Assembly: GCA_023818865.1 (NCBI GenBank)
Contig: JAMWDF010000160.1
Span: 1 to 5,504, forward strand
Direction: 5' to 3'
Origin: Candidatus Omnitrophota bacterium
GTDB lineage: Bacteria; Ratteibacteria; UBA8468; B48-G9; DSTR01
Length of the DNA: 5,504 nucleotides
Shown piece after piece: positions 1 to 5,504 of this stretch. Both the position numbers and the translations under genes were made by a program. Numbering within the stretch: position 1 is the stretch's first letter; each line of letters opens with the position of its first letter. The notes under the pieces were generated by a model that saw nothing but the letters and a program-made list of their open reading frames with translations, had not been told where the DNA came from and made no database searches.

Positions 1-30
1 CAGGTCTAGCCGACCTCTCTCTCCTTTCAT
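1..30 (-). other. Possible start of a further gene running off the left edge
   Basis: Three bases after the stop of the LamG gene an ATG at 30-28 opens a frame reading MKGERGRLDL to the window edge without a stop. The spacing resembles the other junctions of this operon, but there is no Shine-Dalgarno site before it. Equally, the purine-rich stretch AAAGGAGAGAGAGG just inside it could be a ribosome-binding region for a start beyond the edge, although the 12 or more bases that follow make that spacing long. Ten codons are too few to call a gene. Confidence 0.25.
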
Positions 31-33
31 TGC

Positions 34-780
34 TCATTTTGTTTTCTGATAAATGCGTTTGATTTCCTCGGCCGAAAGCGGTCTCTTGAAAACCATAATC
101 TCATCAATCACTCCTGGAAAACAAGTCAAGTCTTTGCCGATAATCCAGGCTTCTTCGGTGCCAATTTCTTCTGGCATATCAATCATCACATAATCTTCTA
201 CCAGTTCTCCGTTGACATAAAGAAACAAACCCCGCACTCTTGCCGAGGGGTCATACACCGCGGCCAAATGAGCCCAATCTTTCCCGCCTAACTGAATAAT
301 CGGTCTGGCTGTAACCGTTTCACTTCCTTCCCCTTTCACTGTAAACCGCCAGCCAGCTTCTGTTAGCAAAACATCCCTGCTGGAACCATCCGTACCCCAG
401 TTGAAACCTTTAAACTCTCGGTAGGCAGTGGACTTACCCCCATCGTTTTTTATCAATCCCGCCCAGCGGACTCCCTCTTTCTCCAATTTCACCCACAGAC
501 TAATGGTCAAGCCGGTACCCCGGGGAAGACACAACTGAGGCGCAAAGGGCACGGTCAGAAAGTAACCTTTCCCGGTGTTTAATCCCCGGCCAATTTTTCC
601 TTCAACCAAAGATTCCTCAGAAGGAAGTTTAACCCGACAGGCGTAATCAGACTGGTCTATCAATAACCCGTTTTCCACCTTGTCCAGAGAAAGGTAAAGA
701 ATTAGCGAGGGGTCTCCGGAAAAAACCTGGCTGCTTACCATCGCCACCAAGAAGAAAAGAAAAGAGAGTCGTTTTCCCAT
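34..780 (-). CDS. Secreted LamG/concanavalin A-like lectin-fold protein
   Basis: The 248-residue protein has a signal peptide (MGKRLSFLFFLVAMVSSQVFSG, cut near residues 21-22) followed by a single LamG-type jelly roll filling the rest. Diagnostic pieces are the first strand LILYLSLD (26-33), a GKIGRGLNTG segment (61-70), the strand LTISLWVKLE (91-100), DWAHLAAVYD (168-177) with FLYVNGELV (186-194), and the C-terminal signature GVIDEIMVFKRPLSAEEI (223-240). In the family these domains bind or coat glycans or proteins; no catalytic residues are apparent, so a binding role outside the cytoplasm is inferred. The ATG at 780 is chosen because it puts the signal peptide at the N-terminus and leaves 13 nt after the upstream stop; a GTG at 834 would add 18 polar residues and overlap the GH-like gene by 41 nt. 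The ribosome-binding site is weak. It is the last complete gene of the run. Confidence 0.88.
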   Translation of the reverse strand: MGKRLSFLFFLVAMVSSQVFSGDPSLILYLSLDKVENGLLIDQSDYACRVKLPSEESLVEGKIGRGLNTGKGYFLTVPFAPQLCLPRGTGLTISLWVKLEKEGVRWAGLIKNDGGKSTAYREFKGFNWGTDGSSRDVLLTEAGWRFTVKGEGSETVTARPIIQLGGKDWAHLAAVYDPSARVRGLFLYVNGELVEDYVMIDMPEEIGTEEAWIIGKDLTCFPGVIDEIMVFKRPLSAEEIKRIYQKTK

Positions 781-793
781 CAGCCTATTAATC

Positions 794-2899
794 TCAGTTT
801 TCCAAGAACCGCCTGATTTCTCTTTCACCCACACCAGTAGCCTGAATATAATTAAAAAATACTGGATGAAAAACTATCCAGGTCTTGTCTCTTTCTTTCG
901 CGGTAATCTCGTTGCCAAAAAGATCAAGTTGTTTCAGCCTTAAACCAGGCGGAATTTCTAATCGGGAGACACCAGCCACTGGTTTAACAATCGCCAGCCA
1001 ATCAGCTTCTCCGGTGGCACAAAGATATCCTTCCATTCTCTTGCCAGAAACCACTCCAAGAGACTTGCCTTTAGCTAATAGATGGTTGAGAACGCTGAAA
1101 GCCACCAGCGCTGGCGCTGGGTGTCCCCAGGCATCAAAGGCACATTGAGCCGTTCCCCCTGGAACCCGGGCATGATAGATACAAATGGCTTTAGTCTGAA
1201 CACCAGCTCCCAGCGGATGAATGTTACGCGCTAAACTGTCATTCAATCGTTCAATAAACTCTTGCTGGGCTTTTTCTGCCTCTTCTCCGGTTAGCTCCTG
1301 ATTAGCTACGTAAGCCAGTTTCCCCCAGCCATTGAATTTCTGAGAAAAATAGTTGAACCGGAGACTGCAATCGTAAAAGAAAATGGGAAAGGTTGGACTG
1401 GCTATCCGGGCAGCCTTAGCGGCATAGGTGACTCTCCGCGGCTCGCGTCCTAAGTCATAAAGGCCATCAATCAGTTCCGGCCCTCCCCGAAGATAGACGT
1501 AAGCCATATTCTGAGGATAAGTCGCCAGAATCATCGTCTCCTGGTTGTACTTTTTGAGAATCTTAGCTGCTTCTTTAACCAAGGTCAGATACAACTTACC
1601 TCGGAAATTGGTCTCATCAATAATCTGCCAAGCCTGAATATACGGGGAATAGAAACGACCCATCGTCTCCAGATATTCCCGGTACGCGTTTAGTTTCAAA
1701 TACCTCGGTCCGCTTTTTCCTTCAGGCGGCAAAGTAATAGTCTCACCAGCTATCTCCTTTTCCGACCAGGCACTTTCCGGAGCAGGAAAAGAACTGTTAG
1801 CAATGTTGCCGATGTAGCGCAGATGGTATTTTTCTTTACCTACTTTCAACCGGGGCAGAAATTTTTCGCAGAGAAAACCATCCCGATAGTAAACCTTGTT
1901 CCACTCAGTAATCGCCCCAGCCGAGGAAAGAAGATTGTTCCAGTAAAGCCCCAGCCGGCTGGCTCTTTCCATCGCTGGAACAGTCATCTGGAGATATAGA
2001 CCATAAGGATTCCAGAAATTAGGCTCAGGCCGGGCAATCACATAAAGGGGAATCTCCTTTCGAAATACCTGGGATGAGTCAGCGCTGAGTATTTCTCCAG
2101 TTACTTCCAGCCGGAGAACACCTCTTTTGCCCGGGGGAAGAGAAAGTGGTTGCTGACGGTAGCTTCTTGCCGTTACCTCAAAAGATTCCCCCGAGCCTTG
2201 AGAAACAATTTGGTTGAAGCAATCTCGCAGGCAAGTCCGGTAGCGAACTGTCACCGGTTGAGTTGTCTGTCCAACCACCAGAAGGATACGCATTGGCTCA
2301 CCTAAATAGAGAATATTGCCAACTACCGGGCAGACCAGGCCCACCTCTAATCCAGCTGATTCCCACTTGTTTACCTGATTACCTTTTTCTAACGAAAGAG
2401 AATCAACCCAGAGACAACCGGCGTGCAATCGTTCAGGGTCATATTGTGAACCAGAAGCTGTTATTACCAACTGGTGCTTACCGGAAATTTTGCCAACCGC
2501 GGTTACCCTTTTCCAACTTTCCTCAGGTTTCACCAGAGACTGAATTTTAAGAGGGCCGAGTGTTAAATTAAAGGTGATTTCTCGGTCGCTTTTCACCCAG
2601 GCAGAGAGGATATGTTCTTCATCATTGGAACCCGCATCTACCAGGAAGGTACTCTCTATTCTTGTCTGAAAACCAGACCAGGGATAATTCCCTTCCCAGG
2701 TAGTCAGTTTTAACGAACATACTCCATCATGGAAAACACCAAAATCCAGGTCACTATCATCCACTAATCGGCCATCCTGATAACTGCTTTTCCAGAGAGA
2801 GTAGACACCGGTATCAAATCCGGAAAAAGGGATAAGATTGTCTGAAAAACCCCAAGTGGCCCCACCCAGGCAAAAAATCAGTAGAAACTTTTTCCTCAT
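794..2899 (-). CDS. Secreted glycoside hydrolase-like protein (CBM-like domain plus clan GH-A-like barrel)
   Basis: This 701-residue protein starts with a clear signal peptide (MRKKFLLIFCLGGATWG, cut near residues 17-19). Residues about 20-172 resemble a CBM4/9-type jelly roll: an opening NLIPFSGFDTG, a central ILSAWVKSD strand and a closing LWVDSLSLEKG. Residues about 185-290 are a second beta-rich segment. From about 295 to 610 a TIM-barrel-like region follows. The strand IQAWQIIDETN (421-431) places Glu429 where clan GH-A enzymes have the acid/base. YVANQE (530-535), followed by a Glu/Gln-rich helix, may hold the second carboxylate. The segment FDAWGHPAPALVAFSVLNHLL (588-608) resembles the substrate-proximal end of GH39-like barrels, and a C-terminal beta-sandwich closes the protein. 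The canonical Asn-Glu-Pro is absent, so activity is uncertain. Translation is probably coupled to the amidohydrolase through ATGA, because no Shine-Dalgarno site precedes it. It could be a non-catalytic relative. Confidence 0.78.
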   Translation of the reverse strand: MRKKFLLIFCLGGATWGFSDNLIPFSGFDTGVYSLWKSSYQDGRLVDDSDLDFGVFHDGVCSLKLTTWEGNYPWSGFQTRIESTFLVDAGSNDEEHILSAWVKSDREITFNLTLGPLKIQSLVKPEESWKRVTAVGKISGKHQLVITASGSQYDPERLHAGCLWVDSLSLEKGNQVNKWESAGLEVGLVCPVVGNILYLGEPMRILLVVGQTTQPVTVRYRTCLRDCFNQIVSQGSGESFEVTARSYRQQPLSLPPGKRGVLRLEVTGEILSADSSQVFRKEIPLYVIARPEPNFWNPYGLYLQMTVPAMERASRLGLYWNNLLSSAGAITEWNKVYYRDGFLCEKFLPRLKVGKEKYHLRYIGNIANSSFPAPESAWSEKEIAGETITLPPEGKSGPRYLKLNAYREYLETMGRFYSPYIQAWQIIDETNFRGKLYLTLVKEAAKILKKYNQETMILATYPQNMAYVYLRGGPELIDGLYDLGREPRRVTYAAKAARIASPTFPIFFYDCSLRFNYFSQKFNGWGKLAYVANQELTGEEAEKAQQEFIERLNDSLARNIHPLGAGVQTKAICIYHARVPGGTAQCAFDAWGHPAPALVAFSVLNHLLAKGKSLGVVSGKRMEGYLCATGEADWLAIVKPVAGVSRLEIPPGLRLKQLDLFGNEITAKERDKTWIVFHPVFFNYIQATGVGEREIRRFLEN

Positions 2900-4464
2900 T
2901 GCCGTGGCTTGACTTGGGAGAAAATCTTTTGCGCGTTCTTGAACAAAACCGCTTCCACTTGGGTCGCAGAAAAACCTGCCTTTTCCAGTTCCTTAACTAC
3001 CTTAGCCCTTTCAGCCAGTAAGAAGAGATAATCATCTTGGGCATCGCTGCCAAAAAGAATTTGGCCTGATAGATTAGCTTCAGCCAATTTCTTCCAGGCA
3101 TCTTTGATCCGGGAAATATGCATATGCTGAAGATATAAATTGGGATACTTTTTCATCGCCTCAATAGTTGTGTCCAGCTGCCCCTCATCATAAACATGCG
3201 CTATGACCACCGGTAAGGAAGGAAATCTTCTGGCTACTTCAGCTACCCGACTATTGGCGCAACCCAAACCCTCAGCATTGGTATGAAAGACAACCGGCAG
3301 ACCTAATTCCACCATTTTCCGGTAAAGCTCGTCAAATCGACTGTCTGCCACATCCACCCGGCTCCACTTCTCCATAATCTTAATGCCCTGGCAGCCTTTC
3401 CGCCATAAAGACTCTATTTCCTGGACTGTATCTGGTCCTTTCCGGGGAAAACCAGGATAACCTGAATCGTTCAATTGAATCAGACCAAGTCCAACAAAAA
3501 CATCTGGATAGCGCCGGATGACTTCAAGCATATCTGTATTTCCCAGAAAAAGCCGGTGATAAGGTTTTTCATCGTAGGCTATAGAAAGAAGTCCAAGTTT
3601 ATAGCCGTATTTTCTAGCCATCAGCACCGTATCAGTCAAGTCAGTAGAGGAAGTCACATGGGTATGGGTGTCAAAAAGAGATAATGCCTTGTTTTTTCCA
3701 GGAGCAAGAAAAGGCGTCTCTTCAGGAAAGAGGGTGATTTGCAATTTACAGGTGAGTTGTCCTCCACTCTCAACTTCCCTGACAGAGTTTATGAAGGTCG
3801 GAGACTGGCCGCCTGACGGAATAATCAGGCCGGCTCCTGGATAAGAGACTGATTTAACCTTCTCGGTTTTCACCTGAAATATCCAGCGGCTCCATAAACC
3901 AGATACAGTCTTTAAGACATAGATAACTTCATCCTGTTGGCCCTTCAGAAGTTCTTCAAGCTTATCACTCTCAGAAACCTTCTCCTTCTCTGGGCAGACC
4001 ATAGCGGCTTTCAGCCGCCAGGTTGTTAGACTGCTACCCTGTTTACACCAGGCTAAAGCATCATCAAATCTGATGGCGTTCAAAGGCAGATAGAAGACTA
4101 CTGTTCCAGAAATAGCAGAGAAAAACTTATGTTCCTGATAATAGGCAATGCCAGCCGGCGTTATCTTCCAGGGACCAAAAGAAACACTCTCATGATCCTC
4201 AATGATATTCACTGGCAGCAGAACCGTTGCGGAGAACAGGTTGTCCCAGCGAGTTTCGCTCACCTGGAAGAATTGCACCCGAGCGTAGCGAACCCTCTTT
4301 TGTTCTTCAGTAGAACCAAGAACAAAACGAGGCAGGGAACATCCATAAACCCCTCTCTGATAAAGAAGCAGTCTTCTCTCCATCCTGGGTAAATCAAAAA
4401 TCTCAAATCCCAGCACCATTCTCCAGACAACAAGAATACTCGCTGTGCTTAACCGCCATCTCAT
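2896..4464 (-). CDS. Exported or anchored amidohydrolase (Amidohydrolase_2/ACMSD-like) with unassigned N-terminal region
   Basis: This 522-residue protein has two parts. Residues about 262-522 look like a metal-dependent amidohydrolase TIM barrel: FDTHTHV (264-270) gives the HxH metal ligands His267 and His269, VVFHTN gives His394, VIAHVYD gives His423, and FGSD gives the catalytic-type Asp474. It ends with FKNAQKIF (508-515), matching the family's closing helix motif. This order fits the ACMSD/Amidohydrolase_2 group, which includes decarboxylases, lactonases and hydrolases; the substrate cannot be read from sequence. Residues about 20-255 are rich in alternating hydrophobic residues and match no domain I recognise. 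The N-terminus (residues 5-19) is hydrophobic after two arginines and could be a weak signal peptide or anchor, though Arg15 interrupts it. The start is supported by an in-frame TAG at 4480-4482; no strong ribosome-binding site is visible. The stop overlaps the next start as ATGA. Confidence 0.85.
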   Translation of the reverse strand: MRWRLSTASILVVWRMVLGFEIFDLPRMERRLLLYQRGVYGCSLPRFVLGSTEEQKRVRYARVQFFQVSETRWDNLFSATVLLPVNIIEDHESVSFGPWKITPAGIAYYQEHKFFSAISGTVVFYLPLNAIRFDDALAWCKQGSSLTTWRLKAAMVCPEKEKVSESDKLEELLKGQQDEVIYVLKTVSGLWSRWIFQVKTEKVKSVSYPGAGLIIPSGGQSPTFINSVREVESGGQLTCKLQITLFPEETPFLAPGKNKALSLFDTHTHVTSSTDLTDTVLMARKYGYKLGLLSIAYDEKPYHRLFLGNTDMLEVIRRYPDVFVGLGLIQLNDSGYPGFPRKGPDTVQEIESLWRKGCQGIKIMEKWSRVDVADSRFDELYRKMVELGLPVVFHTNAEGLGCANSRVAEVARRFPSLPVVIAHVYDEGQLDTTIEAMKKYPNLYLQHMHISRIKDAWKKLAEANLSGQILFGSDAQDDYLFLLAERAKVVKELEKAGFSATQVEAVLFKNAQKIFSQVKPRQ

Positions 4465-4483
4465 TCTGTCTTCTGACGACTAC

Positions 4484-5218
4484 TTAGTTGTTATACCAGT
4501 ACTTACTATCCCTGGCGACCCTCACCGGCATCCATTCTACATGGGCGTCGTAGAAAAGATAGTTGAAACCCCCGTTGTGGAGAGCAAAGGCAGGGTTATC
4601 TACCTGTCCATAATAATTGCTAGTCGGTCCACTATCCAGGGCAGCAAAGGTGTACATATAGCAACCGCCATCACCTGCATTTTTTCGCCACGGACCTTCA
4701 GTGAGACAAACCAATTGGTGGGGTCTTTTCACCTTCCTTAGAAGTTCTGTCCTGGACATTCTGGGCCAACAACCATTGGCGGGATAGTCAAAGATAAAGA
4801 GGAAAGTGGCGGTACTTCCAGAAGTGCCGGTATAGTAACCAGCCCCGGTATCCCCGCGGCGGACATCTTCATAGTTGCGGCGGTCCCAGTGCTTCCAAGC
4901 AGGACAGCGGAAAATTTCCGGGCTTCTTATATACCCGAAGACATAAAGAGTTTCCGGGTAGCTAGGCCGGGGAACAGCCGGACTTTCTCCGCACATATAA
5001 GAGCAGTACTGGGGCAAAAGCCTCCCATCATAGTCATCCCAGTACATGTGGAGAGCCAAACCAATATTCTTCAGATTGCTCATACAGGCAGCCTGGTAAG
5101 CCTTCTGCCTGGCTCTTTCTAAGGCCGGCAAAAGCATCGCAGCCAAAATAGCGACGATGGCTACCACGACTAGGAGTTCAATCAACGTAAAACCGAACGA
5201 CTTTTTTCTCCGAGTCAT
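4484..5218 (-). CDS. Prepilin-type N-terminal cleavage/methylation domain protein with H-X9-D(A) motif
   Basis: The 244-residue protein begins with a type III (prepilin) signal: a basic leader MTRRKKSFG, the predicted prepilin peptidase cut after Gly9, Phe10 as the methylated first residue, Glu14 at mature position +5, and a hydrophobic helix to about residue 32. The helix continues into the conserved CMSNLKNIG segment (45-53) and a YWDDYDG turn (59-65). An FRCP motif (103-106) and a C-terminal H-X9-D motif (His214, Asp224) place it in the H-X9-DG prepilin family, but the usual Gly after Asp is Ala225. Such proteins are expected in the inner membrane and then in a pseudopilus or fibre. The ATG at 5218 is chosen because of its AAGGAG site and because the prepilin leader starts there; a frame extending to 5287 would overlap the upstream gene and bury the leader. 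The particular cargo or function is unknown. Confidence 0.92.
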   Translation of the reverse strand: MTRRKKSFGFTLIELLVVVAIVAILAAMLLPALERARQKAYQAACMSNLKNIGLALHMYWDDYDGRLLPQYCSYMCGESPAVPRPSYPETLYVFGYIRSPEIFRCPAWKHWDRRNYEDVRRGDTGAGYYTGTSGSTATFLFIFDYPANGCWPRMSRTELLRKVKRPHQLVCLTEGPWRKNAGDGGCYMYTFAALDSGPTSNYYGQVDNPAFALHNGGFNYLFYDAHVEWMPVRVARDSKYWYNN

Positions 5219-5224
5219 AGATTT

Positions 5225-5230
5225 CTCCTT
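5225..5230 (-). promoter_or_regulatory. Shine-Dalgarno site deciding the start of the second prepilin gene
   Basis: On the minus strand the bases read AAGGAG, followed by six bases and then the ATG at 5218. This near-perfect anti-Shine-Dalgarno match overlaps the TAA stop of the upstream gene, which suggests translational coupling of the two pilin-like genes. It also shows that the ATG at 5218, not the upstream in-frame codon at 5287, is the true start. Confidence 0.85.
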
Positions 5231-5504
5231 ATTTCTTGTACCAGACGGTTCCCACTCCAGCGCTGGAACTGGTGGCAGTATCTTCAAGTTTCAGCATTTC
5301 GGCATGGCCATCAAGAAAGAGCATACCCACCAGACCGTTATGTCTGACATGGGGAGAATAATTATTAGTCTCGGCCGCTTGAGTACTGGTTCGGCCATAA
5401 ACCCAGGGCCAACCACCGTAGCCAGCCATATTTCGCCAGCCATCAACACAGTAAATAATACGGGAAAGGTCATTGATGGTAGTTCGGGAAAACATACTCA
5501 CATT
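5229..5504 (-). CDS. Prepilin-like H-X9-DG domain protein, C-terminal fragment (5' end outside window)
   Basis: The frame is open through the right edge, so only the last 91 residues are visible. The first possible starts in view (GTG at 5501, ATG at 5495) would give a protein with no prepilin N-terminus, so I treat the gene as truncated by the window. The fragment carries the conserved C-terminal motif of this family: His at fragment residue 55, nine residues, then Asp-Gly (65-66), inside a segment reading HNGLVGMLFLDGHAEML. An earlier stretch, RIIYCVDGW (15-23), matches the usual beta-strand before the variable loop. In the family this motif sits at the C-terminus of proteins with a type IV pilin/type II pseudopilin N-terminal helix; the exact role is unknown. 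The next gene starts 10 nt downstream and its ribosome-binding site overlaps this stop codon. The prepilin N-terminus is inferred, not seen. Confidence 0.8.
   Translation of the reverse strand, partial: NVSMFSRTTINDLSRIIYCVDGWRNMAGYGGWPWVYGRTSTQAAETNNYSPHVRHNGLVGMLFLDGHAEMLKLEDTATSSSAGVGTVWYKK

Noticed and set aside
2..16. Short inverted repeat AGGTC/GACCT with a 5-base loop, a possible terminator
   Set aside because: The stem is only 5 bp and no T-run follows on the minus strand, so it is well within chance.
781..834. Earlier GTG start at 834 for the LamG protein
   Set aside because: It would place 18 polar residues before an obvious signal peptide and overlap the GH-like gene by 41 nt. 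The ATG at 780 gives a normal secreted protein.
885..1148. Plus-strand open frames (also 2263-2550, 3475-3684, 4129-4392, 4445-4741 and 4889-5122)
   Set aside because: Nearly all lie inside well-supported minus-strand genes, and 4445-4741 only bridges two of them. Their translations show no recognisable domain, and I take them as antisense shadows.
2840..2899. Lipoprotein signal in the GH-like protein (Cys10 after LIF)
   Set aside because: The residue before the cysteine is Phe, which does not fit the lipobox, and the cysteine lies within the hydrophobic core. A standard signal peptide fits better.
2896..3680. TatD-type nuclease as the identity of the amidohydrolase barrel
   Set aside because: TatD proteins have a metal-ligand glutamate in a GEIGLD-like motif after the HxH. 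Here the corresponding strand reads QGIKIM, which fits the Amidohydrolase_2 group better.
5219..5287. Earlier start at 5287 for the second prepilin
   Set aside because: It overlaps the upstream pilin-like gene and buries the prepilin leader. The ATG at 5218 has an AAGGAG site at ideal spacing.

Overview
All five recognisable genes lie on the minus strand and read from the right edge to the left edge. Spacing is very tight: 10 nt, 19 nt, a 4-nt ATGA overlap, then 13 nt. No promoter or terminator is visible between them, so this looks like the interior of one operon whose start and end both lie outside the window. No RNA genes, CRISPR arrays, insertion sequences or long repeats were seen, and no stretch over 300 bases lacks a gene.

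In transcription order the genes are: (1) the C-terminal part of a type II-secretion/type IV-pilin-like protein with a canonical H-X9-DG motif, cut by the window edge; (2) a complete protein with a textbook prepilin N-terminus and a variant H-X9-DA motif; (3) an exported or membrane-anchored metal-dependent amidohydrolase (Amidohydrolase_2/ACMSD-like barrel) behind about 255 residues of unassigned, strand-rich sequence; (4) a secreted protein with a carbohydrate-binding-like N-terminus and a barrel resembling clan GH-A glycoside hydrolases; (5) a small secreted concanavalin A-like/LamG lectin-fold protein. A possible sixth reading frame begins 3 nt after gene 5 and runs off the left edge.

Proteins with a prepilin N-terminus and a C-terminal H-X9-DG motif are characteristic of Planctomycetes, Lentisphaerae, Verrucomicrobia, Armatimonadetes and related uncultured lineages. 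Together with the moderate GC content and the secreted GH/LamG neighbours, this suggests an uncultured PVC-type or similar bacterium. The lineage is an inference and cannot be settled from this window.

My working interpretation is a locus for surface or extracellular handling of a glycan or glycoconjugate. Exported enzymes (3, 4) and a lectin-like protein (5) would be made together with two pseudopilins (1, 2) that might form or load a dedicated secretion or binding fibre. The co-transcription layout is seen directly; the functional link is a hypothesis. The least ordinary parts are the unassigned N-terminal region of the amidohydrolase and the atypical active-site motifs of the GH-like protein.
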